64,000 nt of DNA from DASUFE01 sp036274675 (GCA_036274675.1 DASUFE010000088.1:31201-95200); one strand, 5' to 3'; positions 1 to 8,507 are shown, counted from the first letter of the stretch. Notes: generated by a model from the letters alone, not told the origin. A program made the numbers and translations.

Positions 1-2
1 TG

Positions 3-647
3 GCCCATCTGTCGGGCGACAAAGGTTTATTGCAGGCTTTCGAACGCGGGGAGGATATACATCGCGCCACTGCCGCCGAAGTTTTCAGAGTCGCCAGGGA
101 TTCCGTGACAACCGAACAGCGGCGCGCGGCGAAAGCCATCAACTTCGGTTTGATTTACGGCATGTCCGCCTTCGGTCTCGGCAAGCAGTTGGGTATTGGC
201 CGTAATCAGGCGCAGGCCTATGTGGATCTCTATTTCGAGCGTTATCCCGGCGTGAAAAATTATATGGATGCCACGCGCCAGCTTGCGCATGAGCGGGGTT
301 ATGTCGAAACCGTATTCGGACGCCGCCTCTACCTGCCGGAAATCCAGTCGCGTAACGCGCAGGAGCGTCAATACGCGGAGCGCACCGCGATCAACGCGCC
401 GATGCAGGGGACCGCCGCCGACATCATCAAGCGCGCGATGATCGATCTCGACCACTGGTTGCAACAGGAACATGCGGATGTATTAATTACCATGCAAGTG
501 CATGACGAACTGGTTTTCGAAGCTCCCGCCGATAAAGTGAAGCTACTATGCGAGCATATACGCGACCGTATGCGCAAAGCCGCCGAACTATCGGTTCCGC
601 TCGACGTGGATATAGGGACCGGCGAGAACTGGGATGAGGCCCACTGA
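3..647 (+). CDS. polA: DNA polymerase I, C-terminal part (5' end lies outside the window)
   Basis: This is the 3' end of polA; the reading frame is already open at the window edge. Polymerase I fills gaps in excision repair and replaces Okazaki primers. The visible 214 residues carry the family A polymerase motifs: the O-helix segment RRAAKAINFGLIYGMS (motif B, with its Lys and Tyr) and motif C as MQVHDELVFE, where the HDE triad holds the catalytic Asp. The protein ends GTGENWDEAH, a normal PolA C-terminus. The downstream neighbour is engB on the opposite strand, then cytochrome c4 and dsbA. This order is familiar from Pseudomonas and supports a gammaproteobacterial source. Confidence 0.97.
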   Translation, partial: AHLSGDKGLLQAFERGEDIHRATAAEVFRVARDSVTTEQRRAAKAINFGLIYGMSAFGLGKQLGIGRNQAQAYVDLYFERYPGVKNYMDATRQLAHERGYVETVFGRRLYLPEIQSRNAQERQYAERTAINAPMQGTAADIIKRAMIDLDHWLQQEHADVLITMQVHDELVFEAPADKVKLLCEHIRDRMRKAAELSVPLDVDIGTGENWDEAH

Positions 648-659
648 CGGGGTTAATCA

Positions 660-918
660 ACGTTAAATGCCTGATCCAGAAAGAAAATGGCCCCGGCAAG
701 AAAAGGGGGGCGCCGGGGCCAAGACCCAGCAAGAGGGGCCGGGTCAGTGTTGTCCGCCCAGGGAGTACGGCGGACTGGTGCCGGGCTAAAGCACCTGTTG
801 TCTATGACGGGGGGTGTTGCCAAAAGTTCACGAAGTTTTTTAAGAAGAACTTGGGGGACTTTGGCATCCTGCCCGTCATTGAACGACTGGCGAAAAGTAT
901 AACAAAAAAGTTTTTGTC
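660..918. ncRNA. Candidate regulatory RNA region between polA and engB
   Basis: This roughly 300-nt region has no convincing ORF and lies between convergent polA and engB. In known genomes this interval carries a small RNA: Spot 42 (spf) in enterics and ErsA in Pseudomonas. Visible structure includes stems 689-697/712-720 and 752-758/769-775. Read on the minus strand there are C-rich single-stranded stretches (complement of GGGGG near 855 and of GGGGGG near 811), the kind of loop ErsA-type and sX13-type RNAs use. I could not fix a promoter, strand or end, so this is a positional inference. Confidence 0.4.
689..720 (+). terminator. GC-rich hairpin downstream of polA
   Basis: A 9-bp perfect stem (GGCCCCGGC at 689-697 with its complement at 712-720) encloses a 14-nt purine-rich loop, 41 nt after the polA stop. 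No T-run follows, so it is either a poor intrinsic terminator or part of a longer structured RNA. A second perfect 7-bp stem (752-758 with 769-775) follows closely. Confidence 0.45.
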
Positions 919-958
919 GAATACCTGATGTCTTTCCCTATGTTCCGATCAGGTATTC
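919..958. repeat. 11-bp perfect inverted repeat at the 3' end of engB
   Basis: GAATACCTGAT (919-929) and its exact complement (948-958) flank an 18-nt loop. The right arm covers the engB stop codon. It could form the 3'-end stem of the engB transcript. No T-tract follows on either strand. Confidence 0.7.
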
Positions 959-1569
959 ACCTGAGACGCCGCTTTTAAACCGAACCATTCGTCGAGCAAT
1001 GCATGGGCATCATCGAGTCCGGTTTTGTCGTGCGCGGAAAAAAGCTGAAGGCTTGCTTCGATTCCCGATTCTTCCAGCTTCTGCGCGGTGGCGCACAAAA
1101 CTTTGTCAGCCGCATTGCGTGAAAGTTTGTCCGTTTTCGTCAGCAACACGTGTAAGCCCAGTTGCGCATTCGAACACCATTCAATCATTTGCCAATCCAG
1201 CTCCTGCAATGGATGGCGGATATCCATCACCAGGATCAAGCCTCGCAATGATGCGCGCGTGGACAGGTATTGCTGCAGCGTGTGTTGCCAGTGATGACGG
1301 ATTTTGTGCGCAACCTTGGCGTAGCCGTAGCCCGGCAGGTCGACCAGGAACCGCCCCGGGTCCACCAGGAAGTGGTTGATCATCTGGGTGCGCCCGGGTG
1401 TGCGACTGACTTTCGCGAGGCCGCGCTGCTGGGTGATGACATTGATAGCGCTGGATTTACCGGCATTGGAGCGTCCCGCGAAAGCGAGTTCGATGCCTGC
1501 GTCCGGAGGCAGTTGCGAAAGAGAATAGGCGCTGCCGGCATAACGGGTTTTAAAATAGACCGGATTCAT
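949..1569 (-). CDS. engB: Ribosome biogenesis GTP-binding protein EngB/YsxC
   Basis: Small TRAFAC GTPase needed for 50S ribosomal subunit assembly, about 206 residues, usual for the family. The G1 P-loop is GRSNAGKSS, G3 is DLPGYGYA and G4 is TKTDK, in that order. I place the start at the Met of MNPVYFKTRYAGSAYS because EngB proteins begin this way and an AAGG-type ribosome site lies just upstream. The frame stays open for another 25 codons, which look like promoter DNA shared with the divergent cytochrome gene. The stop codon sits inside an inverted repeat. It converges on polA. Confidence 0.95.
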   Translation of the reverse strand: MNPVYFKTRYAGSAYSLSQLPPDAGIELAFAGRSNAGKSSAINVITQQRGLAKVSRTPGRTQMINHFLVDPGRFLVDLPGYGYAKVAHKIRHHWQHTLQQYLSTRASLRGLILVMDIRHPLQELDWQMIEWCSNAQLGLHVLLTKTDKLSRNAADKVLCATAQKLEESGIEASLQLFSAHDKTGLDDAHALLDEWFGLKAASQVNT

Positions 1570-1586
1570 GGCGTACCTTAATCCTG

Positions 1587-1615
1587 TTGGATGCCCGATC
1601 ACACTGGTATAGAAT
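1587..1615 (+). promoter_or_regulatory. Sigma70-type promoter for the cytochrome c4 gene
   Basis: A TTGGAT (-35) and TAGAAT (-10) pair is separated by 17 bp, about 65 bp upstream of the cytochrome c4 start and in the engB divergent region. Each hexamer has 4-5 of 6 consensus matches. Confidence 0.5.
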
Positions 1616-1679
1616 CGCTGCCGGGAGTGGTCTGGGTTAACCAAATCGCCGGTATTATTTCATAACAAAGGGGTTGGAC

Positions 1680-2318
1680 GTGTTGAAGATTGCAAGAATG
1701 GGTCTGGCGGCCGGGATATTGCTGTTATCGACCTCGATTGCGGCTGAAGAGTTGAAAGGAGATCCGGCAGCCGGCCGTACGAAAGCGGCAGTATGCGCCG
1801 CGTGCCACGGTCAGGATGGCAACAGCGTCAATCCCGCCTGGCCCAAGCTCGCCGGCCAGGGTGAGCGTTACATCATTTCCCAGTTGAAAGCTTTCCAGCA
1901 GGGGGCCGCGGGTCCCCGGCAGGGCGCCAACGCCGCATTGATGTATCCGATGGCGGCCCCGTTGCGTGAACAGGATATGGCCGATCTTGCCGCTTATTTT
2001 TCAAGCCAGAAAACGGCTCTAGGGGTGGCGCAGGATGAACTGGCCAAAAAAGGCGCGACGCTCTATAAAGGCGGCAATACGGATTTAGGATCGTCGGCCT
2101 GCATCGGCTGTCACGGCCCGGGTGGAAAGGGCAACCCGGCCGCCGGATTCCCGGCGCTTAGCGGCCAGCATGCGACTTATATCTACAACCAGTTAAAAGC
2201 CTTCCATGATGGTACGCGCAGCGGAGATACCAACAGCATGATGCGGAATATGGTCCGCAAGATGTCTGATGAAGAAATGCGCGAGGTTGCGGAATATATA
2301 CAAGGCCTCTACGAATAA
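1680..2318 (+). CDS. Cytochrome c4, periplasmic diheme cytochrome c
   Basis: Periplasmic electron carrier with two class I heme c domains. An N-terminal signal peptide ends near IAAEE. The first heme site CAACH is near residue 39 and the second CIGCH near residue 141. Each is followed by a distal Met region (for example ALMYPM and NSMMRNM), which gives the duplicated c4 layout of about 210 residues. The GTG at 1680 is preferred because an AAGGGG ribosome site lies 6 nt upstream; a TTG two codons earlier overlaps that site. It probably delivers electrons to terminal oxidases or peroxidases. It stands next to dsbA, an order seen in Pseudomonas. Confidence 0.92.
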   Translation: MLKIARMGLAAGILLLSTSIAAEELKGDPAAGRTKAAVCAACHGQDGNSVNPAWPKLAGQGERYIISQLKAFQQGAAGPRQGANAALMYPMAAPLREQDMADLAAYFSSQKTALGVAQDELAKKGATLYKGGNTDLGSSACIGCHGPGGKGNPAAGFPALSGQHATYIYNQLKAFHDGTRSGDTNSMMRNMVRKMSDEEMREVAEYIQGLYE

Positions 2319-2399
2319 TTTACAGGTTTAAACGGCCCTAGGTGAAACCCCGAGCCGATTTGCCTGGTCTTAAGCGGAAACAACAGCAGGAGAGGAATC

Positions 2400-3122
2400 A
2401 TGCGCCGGATAATGATATTAATCGCTTTCTGTACGTGGAGCATATCCGCTTGTGCCCAATCGGAACCCGCGATACAGGAAGGGGTGCATTACACCAAGAT
2501 CGAAGGCGAGCGCCAGGCGCCCGGCCAGGTCGAAGTGATCGAATTCTTCATGTTCTCATGTCCGCACTGCGCTGCGTTCGCGCCTTTTATGGACGGTTGG
2601 CAGAAAAAACAGCCTTCGTACGTAAAAGTCACTTATATACCTGTCGTTTTCCATGAATCCCAGATGATCCTTGGTAAGGCCTATTATGCGTCTGAACTGC
2701 TTGGCATCGCGGATAAAGTGCGGCCCCTCATATTCGAGGCCATCCATGTAAAGAATAATCCCATGGATACGGCTGAAAAAATTGCCGATGTAGTGTCCGC
2801 CGGAAGCGGAATCGACAAGAAAAAATTTCTTGAAACCATGAATTCTTTCGCGGTTGACAGCAGTATCCGCAAGGGATTGCAAAGAACCCAAAACTACAAG
2901 ATAGACGGCGTGCCCACTGTAATCGTGGCTGGCAAATATAAGACCAACGTAGGCATGGCCGGTGGTCACGACCAGATTCTGGATGTCATGGATTACCTGG
3001 TGAACCTGTCCAAGCCCGGCAAAGCCAAGGCGACTGCTGCCAAGGCGCCGGTCCCGGCACCCGCTCCTGCTCCCGCAGCACAACCCGCTCCCGCGGCCGG
3101 AGCCGCGGCGTCAGCCAAATAA
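2400..3122 (+). CDS. dsbA: Periplasmic thiol:disulfide oxidoreductase DsbA
   Basis: Introduces disulfide bonds into exported proteins and is re-oxidised by DsbB. A signal peptide of about 20 residues ends at ACAQ. The thioredoxin-fold active site CPHC sits near residues 54-57 within FMFSCPHCAAF, and the cis-proline region reads GVPTVIV. The body is of normal DsbA length. After about residue 205 there is an unusual low-complexity tail of Ala, Pro and Lys (APVPAPAPAPAAQPAPAAG), likely a flexible extension. The ATG at 2400 follows an AGGAG ribosome site. It is monocistronic or coupled to the upstream cytochrome gene. Confidence 0.95.
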   Translation: MRRIMILIAFCTWSISACAQSEPAIQEGVHYTKIEGERQAPGQVEVIEFFMFSCPHCAAFAPFMDGWQKKQPSYVKVTYIPVVFHESQMILGKAYYASELLGIADKVRPLIFEAIHVKNNPMDTAEKIADVVSAGSGIDKKKFLETMNSFAVDSSIRKGLQRTQNYKIDGVPTVIVAGKYKTNVGMAGGHDQILDVMDYLVNLSKPGKAKATAAKAPVPAPAPAPAAQPAPAAGAAASAK

Positions 3123-3180
3123 CGGCTTGTATTGCAGGCAGTATACGGGCGCGATTCACTATATAATCCGCTTTCAAATT

Positions 3181-3238
<58 letters not shown>

Positions 3239-3257
<19 letters not shown>

Positions 3258-3418
3258 CAATTCCTATAAACCCCGCCTATGCGGGTTTTTTATTGATTAT
3301 GAAAATTATTTCGAACGTCCGACCGCTCAAAGGCCCGTTCGACAAAATTGCCGGGAGCAATTTTGAACAGCGGCGATAGCCGCTGGCCCGCAGGGTGAGT
3401 CCCAGGGATGGGACGAAT
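3239..3418. repeat. tRNA-Arg-derived direct repeat, copy 1
   Basis: A 180-bp unit starting with the last 19 nt of tRNA-Arg. It continues through a terminator, then an inverted copy of the tRNA variable/T-arm sequence (15 nt at 3310-3324, exact complement of 3226-3240), then a hairpin of the form CAAAATTG...CAATTTTG, then AGCGGC/GCCGCT. The adjacent copy 2 is diverged mainly in its last third. Confidence 0.85.
3268..3292 (+). terminator. Intrinsic terminator after tRNA-Arg
   Basis: CCCGC, loop CTAT, GCGGG and a T6 run. The same terminator, with a one-base longer stem, occurs in the second repeat copy near 3448-3473. Confidence 0.85.
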
Positions 3419-3600
3419 AATCGTCTCGGGCGCGCCACAATTCCTATAAACCCCGCCTATGCGGGGTTTTTTATTGATTATGGAAATTATTTCGAACGTC
3501 CGACCGCTCAAAGGCCCGTTCGACAAAATCGTCTGGAACGATTTTGAGCAGCGTAGCTGGGCCAGCAGGGCGAGTCACGATTATTTATTCCAGCCTAAGA
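3419..3600. repeat. tRNA-Arg-derived direct repeat, copy 2
   Basis: Immediately adjoins copy 1 and repeats the tRNA 3' end, terminator and inverted T-arm segment (3491-3505). The following hairpin is CAAAATCG...CGATTTTG, which differs from copy 1 at both arms so that pairing is kept. The final 60 bp are clearly diverged. It may be a tandem duplication or the scar of an element that used the tRNA 3' end as attachment site. Confidence 0.8.
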
Positions 3601-3633
3601 GCAGTTCCGGCGCCCATGCGTCCCGTATAATTC

Positions 3634-4104
3634 TTGTCTGTGAAAGCCTTCGACTACGATTTAAAGCTGGGCCCCGTCGTGACCGGGACATTATTGGTGC
3701 TGGCGGTGCTTGGCGTCATGTTTTTCAGCCTTTATGCGCATCGCATACAGACTTTGTACCGGGCCGACTATAGTCCCTGCGCTCAGTACAGAAATCTCAT
3801 GGATTACAAAACATACATGCAATTCAGCAAATGCCTGGGCATCCAGACGCGCGATTATCTGAAGCACCCGCAGTGGCTTGCCGCGCAATTCGCATGCTTC
3901 ATGTTTGCGGCAATCATGAGTGGCATATTTTGCGGTTGGCTTACGGGCAGCCAGCGCCAGGTGTCAGTACCCCTGATCGCCGCCATCAGCGCCATGGCCG
4001 CTTCCGTCATATTCAAACCTTGGGGACTTGTTACAGTCGCGGCCTTGTTGGGTGTCCCCTTGGGGGGGGCAATTTTTCAGGTATTCAGCAAGCGTCGCGG
4101 TTAA
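3634..4104 (+). CDS. Hypothetical membrane protein
   Basis: About 155 residues; I recognise no family. Hydrophobic segments lie near residues 14-34, 84-102 and 112-145, so it is probably an inner-membrane protein with three to four spans. A central loop has two Cys (YSPCAQYR and FSKCLGIQ). The start is uncertain: TTG at 3634 or GTG at 3640, neither with a clear ribosome site. It stands between the tRNA repeat and the pilin gene. It is not a prepilin peptidase, since the aspartate motifs of that family are absent. Confidence 0.6.
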   Translation: MSVKAFDYDLKLGPVVTGTLLVLAVLGVMFFSLYAHRIQTLYRADYSPCAQYRNLMDYKTYMQFSKCLGIQTRDYLKHPQWLAAQFACFMFAAIMSGIFCGWLTGSQRQVSVPLIAAISAMAASVIFKPWGLVTVAALLGVPLGGAIFQVFSKRRG

Positions 4105-4138
4105 ATTCTCCTTGACCGTGTCCACAATTCACCGGTTT

Positions 4139-4147
4139 TGTTATAGT
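4139..4147 (+). promoter_or_regulatory. Extended -10 promoter for the Flp pilin gene
   Basis: TGTTATAGT matches the extended -10 form TGnTATAAT, about 50 bp upstream of the pilin start. No good -35 is seen at normal spacing. A TTGACC lies too far upstream at 4112. Confidence 0.4.
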
Positions 4148-4195
4148 GTTTCCCCTAGCAGGTTTTTAACCGAGGCACACCAGGAGAACACCCTA

Positions 4196-4438
4196 ATGAT
4201 TAATAGAATCAGACAATTAGGCCAGGGCATGACCGAGTACATCATCATCGTCGCCCTGATTGCCATCGCCGCGATCGCGGTTTACGGCTTTTTCGGCGAC
4301 GCTATCCGCGGCCAGGTCGGCGCCATGACTCAGGAACTGGCGGGTCAGGATGCCAATATGAGCACGGTAACCGGCGCGGCGACTTCCGCCGGCGGCGAGC
4401 AAGACCAGCGCGGTCTCAGCAATTACAGCGGCAATTAA
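4196..4438 (+). CDS. flp: Flp/Fap-type type IVb pilin
   Basis: Major pilin of a Tad secretion/adhesion pilus, 80 residues as usual for Flp. The leader MINRIRQLGQG is followed by MTEYIIIVALIAIAAIAVYG. Prepilin peptidase would cut after the Gly, leaving the Glu at mature position 3 and the neighbouring Tyr of the Flp motif. The tail is small and polar, rich in Gly, Ser and Asn. The ATG at 4196 has an AGGAGA ribosome site. It opens the Tad locus and is separated from the next gene by a strong hairpin. Confidence 0.93.
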   Translation: MINRIRQLGQGMTEYIIIVALIAIAAIAVYGFFGDAIRGQVGAMTQELAGQDANMSTVTGAATSAGGEQDQRGLSNYSGN

Positions 4439-4447
4439 TGAACAGAA

Positions 4448-4471
4448 CATGACCGGTGCAAGCCGGTCATG
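4448..4471 (+). terminator. Hairpin between pilin and TadG-like genes
   Basis: A 9-bp perfect stem (CATGACCGG at 4448-4456, complement at 4463-4471) with a 6-nt loop lies 10 nt after the pilin stop. It lacks a T-run. It is a likely attenuator or RNA-stabilising stem, so that pilin mRNA exceeds downstream mRNA. Confidence 0.55.
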
Positions 4472-4488
4472 TCTTGTCATGCCTTCCC

Positions 4489-6288
4489 ATGTCCGGGTTA
4501 CTGACCAGAATAGCGGCTGCACGGCGCTCGCGCCGGCATCAGCGCGGTCAGGCCATCGTATTCATGTTACTGAGCGCCTGCATCATCGTGCTGCTCGGCC
4601 TGATGCTGTTCAACAGCGGCATCGTCACTTCGGAAAAAATGCAGTTGCAGAACGCGGCGGATGCCGCGGTTTACAGCGTCTCCACGATCGAAGCCCGCGA
4701 CCTTAATTTCACCGCGTATACCAATCGCGCGATGATCGCCAACGAAGTGGCGATCGGCCAGCTCGTGGGACTGATGTCCTGGGCCGCACACTTCGCTTCG
4801 GTCGGTCCATTCATGAATCTCTATTTCAACCCGATTCTCAGCGCGCTCGAGGCGGGAACGCTGGGTATCGCATCGTTCTTTACCGTGCCGATGCGAGTCC
4901 TGATCCAGGTCCTGACGTCGGTGGGCGCCACGATCCGCAGCGGCGTACAGGCGATTACCTCCCCGGTCGTGCCGGTGGTGGCGGCGATCAACAAGGCCTA
5001 CAGCATCGCGCAGCGAAGTTTTCATCTGGTTTCCTTCATGTTCAGCGTATTCGCGCTCGACGAGATGCTGAAACAGAATACGGACGGTGCGCAACTGTCC
5101 GGTTTCGGGCTGGTTGCCCTGATCGGCCACTTCGTCACCCTCTATGGGATACCACCGGTCGACAATCCTTTCGTTACCTCCTACAGCCAGAATGCCGTCG
5201 AGCCGGAACAGAAAGCGGGTATGGAGCGCCTGGCCAGCATCGTCAACGCTTCGCGCGATCCTTTCAGCATGAACCGTTACGACCCGGTCAGCCCCTTCAG
5301 CCAGGGCGCTGCCGGCGGCTGGAGTTTTCCGTTGTTCCCGCCCTATCCGTTGCCGGCAATTGACTTTACCGCCCAAATTGAAATTCCCGTTCCTTCCTGG
5401 CTGGGCGGCGGCAGCTGCCCGGATGCCTGGAACTGCCTGTTCAGCCTGTCCTTTCATTTCCAGATCGCGATGGACCGCAACGGCGGCACCGACTTGCGTT
5501 ATGTCACCAACGGCAACCGTCAGCTGTACAACTGGTCGGCGGCCGATACCACGGCCATGAACGCGCATATCGGCTTTGACCTGTGGGTTTTCGGCGCACA
5601 TCTTCTTGATATCGCTTTCAGCGGCGGGCCGCCGCTTGGTATCGGCGGCGCGCAGGCGGGCCGGGCCACCGGGGCGCAGCGCGCCGTGGTCGGAGGCGTG
5701 GGGCCGGATCCCAGCATGCTGCCCGATTTCGCGGGCGGCGATGTTTCATCGGAGATGTATGGCGGTTCGCCCGGCATCAGCAGTCTGGCCTGGCTCTGGA
5801 CCGGGCTGCCGATGGGCGTCAGCCAGTCGGCCTATACTTACAACATCGGCCGCGGATACCCCGGCCTGCCGCGCTATAACGATACCAAGCCGGGTCCGGA
5901 TCCGATTGATATCACCACCGGCACCCTCGGCTTCGAAGCGCCCTATCTTATGATCGGCCTGATCAAGGAATCCGATAACATCGGACACAGTCGTTCCAAA
6001 GGGCGATTCGGCCTGACGAGCGAACATGCGGCGGATCAGATCGGAGTGATTTCAAAGTCCGAAGTCTATTTCAGCCGGCCGAACGATCTGAGTTATTTCG
6101 CCCGCGCCGACGGCAAGGTCGAGTACGGCAGCGGCTTCAATCCTTACTGGCAGGCGCGGCTTGTCGATACCACCTATCTGGATCGGCTGTCCGCGCTGTT
6201 GATCCAGCAGCGACAGTTATATCTGCCGAGCCTGCCGCTCGGACCCGTGATCGACGATATCACCAACCTGATGGATCTGCTGCCATGA
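4489..6288 (+). CDS. TadG-like pilus assembly protein
   Basis: About 599 residues. The N-terminal part RRHQRGQAIVFMLLSACIIV is a short cytoplasmic arm and one membrane span, followed by QNAADAAVYSVSTIEARDLN. This is the layout of the TadG/putative Flp-assembly N-terminal domain. The remaining 500 residues are periplasmic and I do not recognise a von Willebrand domain. ATG 4489 and an upstream GTG (4456) are both possible; the GTG overlaps the hairpin stem, so I prefer ATG. It overlaps the next gene by 4 bp (ATGA), indicating translational coupling. Role inferred: a minor pseudopilin-like component of the Tad envelope complex. Confidence 0.8.
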   Translation: MSGLLTRIAAARRSRRHQRGQAIVFMLLSACIIVLLGLMLFNSGIVTSEKMQLQNAADAAVYSVSTIEARDLNFTAYTNRAMIANEVAIGQLVGLMSWAAHFASVGPFMNLYFNPILSALEAGTLGIASFFTVPMRVLIQVLTSVGATIRSGVQAITSPVVPVVAAINKAYSIAQRSFHLVSFMFSVFALDEMLKQNTDGAQLSGFGLVALIGHFVTLYGIPPVDNPFVTSYSQNAVEPEQKAGMERLASIVNASRDPFSMNRYDPVSPFSQGAAGGWSFPLFPPYPLPAIDFTAQIEIPVPSWLGGGSCPDAWNCLFSLSFHFQIAMDRNGGTDLRYVTNGNRQLYNWSAADTTAMNAHIGFDLWVFGAHLLDIAFSGGPPLGIGGAQAGRATGAQRAVVGGVGPDPSMLPDFAGGDVSSEMYGGSPGISSLAWLWTGLPMGVSQSAYTYNIGRGYPGLPRYNDTKPGPDPIDITTGTLGFEAPYLMIGLIKESDNIGHSRSKGRFGLTSEHAADQIGVISKSEVYFSRPNDLSYFARADGKVEYGSGFNPYWQARLVDTTYLDRLSALLIQQRQLYLPSLPLGPVIDDITNLMDLLP

Positions 6289-7244
6289 GCGGGCCGATTC
6301 GCAGGCGCCAATGCCGCGGCCAGGCCATGACGGAATTCGTGGTGAGCGCCGCCTTCGTGCTGGTGCCGCTGTTCATCCTGGTGCCGATTATCGGCAAGTA
6401 CGTCGACATGAAACAGACTGCGATCCAGACGGCGCGTTACGAAGCCTGGGAATACACCGCGCACTACCAGAGTCTGGGCGACGAATCCTCGGGCTTCACC
6501 GCGGTTGCGAGTTCGAAAAAACCGGTGAAAGCGGTCGGTAATCTCCAGGACGAAAGTCGTCGCCGCTTTTTCGTGCCGACCAACGACGGCCTGCACACCG
6601 GCGGCGACTCGGCCATGATCGGTTCATCCGAAGTCAAGCCCTTGTGGCATTACCACAGCGGACTTTCCATGTACGATCCAGCGGCGATCGACACGGTGTC
6701 CGATCTGAACCAGAACCTGACGCCCGATCCGACCCACGTGCTGTCGTCCATACTCTATATAATCCAGGTGGTGTTCAGCGCCATCGCCGACATCCTGAGC
6801 GCGGTGGCGAGCGCGATCGGCGCCACACCGGTCGGTTTCGACGCCATCAATGCCGAAGGCTATTTCAAATCCACGGTTTCGATACCGGTGCGCAACCCGC
6901 CCGAATACACCGCCTTCAGTCTCGCGAATACCGCTCCGCTGTTTATTACCAACCGCAATGTGAAGATGACGGCGAGCGCCGGCGTATTGACCCAGGGCTG
7001 GAGCACCGGCGGCGTCGCGCATACTCAGAGCCAGGCCAAGGGCATGGTGCCGACTTCCCTGATCGGCATGATCCTGAACGATCCGATCCCGCTGCAGACC
7101 GTCGTGTCCGCGGTATTGCTGTCGCCGGAACTGCATCCGGACAGTCTGGATTTCGGCCATATGGATATCGATGCGATCGATCCGAGTCACCTGGAAGGCG
7201 GCGGCTCACACAGCTGCAATGACGCCGGCTACTGCACGTATTAG
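6285..7244 (+). CDS. TadE-like pseudopilin, long form
   Basis: 319 residues. The arm RRRQCRGQAMTEFVVSAAF has the RGQAMTEF signature of TadE-type pseudopilins (cleavage Gly and Glu), followed by a single hydrophobic segment VLVPLFILVPIIGKYV. The rest is a large exported domain, much longer than classical TadE. Its start overlaps the upstream stop (ATGA). It is probably assembled with the TadG-like protein as a minor pilin pair. Confidence 0.8.
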   Translation: MSGPIRRRQCRGQAMTEFVVSAAFVLVPLFILVPIIGKYVDMKQTAIQTARYEAWEYTAHYQSLGDESSGFTAVASSKKPVKAVGNLQDESRRRFFVPTNDGLHTGGDSAMIGSSEVKPLWHYHSGLSMYDPAAIDTVSDLNQNLTPDPTHVLSSILYIIQVVFSAIADILSAVASAIGATPVGFDAINAEGYFKSTVSIPVRNPPEYTAFSLANTAPLFITNRNVKMTASAGVLTQGWSTGGVAHTQSQAKGMVPTSLIGMILNDPIPLQTVVSAVLLSPELHPDSLDFGHMDIDAIDPSHLEGGGSHSCNDAGYCTY

Positions 7245-7254
7245 TAATTAAAGC

Positions 7255-8007
7255 ATGAGAGCCATCCTCATCAGATATAAGCTTCTTGCCGCGCTGGCGC
7301 TGCTGCTGCCGGCCAGCATCAAACAGAGGCTTGCCGTAGCGCTGGCGCTTCTGGTGTTGACCATACCGGCAATGGCCGCGAAAAAAGATTCGTTCCCGGT
7401 GCCGCCCGGCGCCAACCTGGTGGCGGTGGCGGACCAGATCAATTACGAAGGCATGACCATGCGGGTGCGCAAGTTCGATATCGAAATGACGGTGGAGGAA
7501 GTGCTGAACTTCTACCGCGGGTACTGGCAGGGCGCTTTCGTGGAAAATGACATGCCGCCCTGGAAGATGATCAGCAGCAAGCAGGGCGACAAGTTCTATA
7601 CTGTGCAGGTTCAGCCATCGAGCTCCACCGAGTCCTGGGGCTATCTCGGCGTGAGCGATCTGCCGCGAGTACTGGAGAAAGGCGGCAAACTCGGCTCCCC
7701 GGCCAAAAAGTTCTTTCCAATGATGAGCGGCAGCACGGTCGTGAATGATCTCGCGCATGACGACGCGGGCAGGCAATCGCGCACGCTGTGGATCAACAAT
7801 CACTTTTCAGTGCCCAGTAATACTGAATACTACCGGGAGTTTTACACGCAGCAGGGCTGGACCAAGCTGGTAGACCAGACCGCGGATTCGAGCAACAGCC
7901 ACGTGCTGATTTTTCAGCAGGGCGACAAAACGGTCAACATGACGATCAACAGGTCCGAGCAGGGCACCAATATCATCGTCAACGACGTCAAGAACGGTTT
8001 GTTTTAG
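7255..8007 (+). CDS. Secreted protein of unknown function in the Tad locus
   Basis: 250 residues, family not recognised. There are two hydrophobic runs near residues 9-20 and 25-40 ending IPAMAAKKD, a likely signal peptide with a possible alternative start. After it comes a conserved-looking globular domain with internal similarity of its two halves: EEVLNFYRGYW and NTEYYREFYTQQGW each introduce an alpha/beta stretch ending in a short strand. This suggests a tandem repeat fold acting in the periplasm. Its place between pseudopilin genes indicates a role in pilus assembly. Confidence 0.65.
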   Translation: MRAILIRYKLLAALALLLPASIKQRLAVALALLVLTIPAMAAKKDSFPVPPGANLVAVADQINYEGMTMRVRKFDIEMTVEEVLNFYRGYWQGAFVENDMPPWKMISSKQGDKFYTVQVQPSSSTESWGYLGVSDLPRVLEKGGKLGSPAKKFFPMMSGSTVVNDLAHDDAGRQSRTLWINNHFSVPSNTEYYREFYTQQGWTKLVDQTADSSNSHVLIFQQGDKTVNMTINRSEQGTNIIVNDVKNGLF

Positions 8008-8020
8008 GCGGGAGGTGGAT

Positions 8021-8452
8021 ATGAGAGCTTTGCGGAAGAAAAACCCACAGTCCGGCCAGTCGATGGTGGAATACGTCGTCGTGCTGGCGGCGCTGACGCT
8101 GGCGGTGCTGGCGATAGGCGACGGCGATTTTTCCACGCCCGAGGACAGCAACATGGACGAGCTCAGGCAGGCGATTGATTACAGGTATCGCGGTTACAGC
8201 TATGCCGTCTCGCTGTCGGAGATCCCGGAGTCGGAAAATCCGCTGGAAGTGGCGCAGTACTACGATTCGCTGGGCAAGTATCCGGAACTGGCGAGCCAGA
8301 TGTCAGGCGGCTATTCCACGATTGAGGACTATGTAAACAAGTACGTGGATTTTACGTCCGGCCTGCGCGATTTCGATCCCAGCAGCGCATTGCCGAGCGA
8401 TTTCGACGATATCGACATCTGGGCGATCATCAGCGATTTCGCGGGTTTCTGA
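8021..8452 (+). CDS. Acidic TadE/Flp-like minor pseudopilin
   Basis: 143 residues. PQSGQSMVEYVVVLAALTLA carries the G-(X)4-EY-like prepilin processing site and hydrophobic helix of a type IVb pilin. The mature part is strongly acidic (many Asp and Glu, ending FAGF) and unlike Flp. The ATG at 8021 sits 5 nt after GGAGG; a GTG two codons earlier overlaps that site. It may be a minor or tip pilin. Confidence 0.75.
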   Translation: MRALRKKNPQSGQSMVEYVVVLAALTLAVLAIGDGDFSTPEDSNMDELRQAIDYRYRGYSYAVSLSEIPESENPLEVAQYYDSLGKYPELASQMSGGYSTIEDYVNKYVDFTSGLRDFDPSSALPSDFDDIDIWAIISDFAGF

Positions 8453-8507
8453 CGCGAATCAAAAACGTTTTAAAGAAAAACAGAATTAACGACAAAAGGG
8501 GGCTCCC

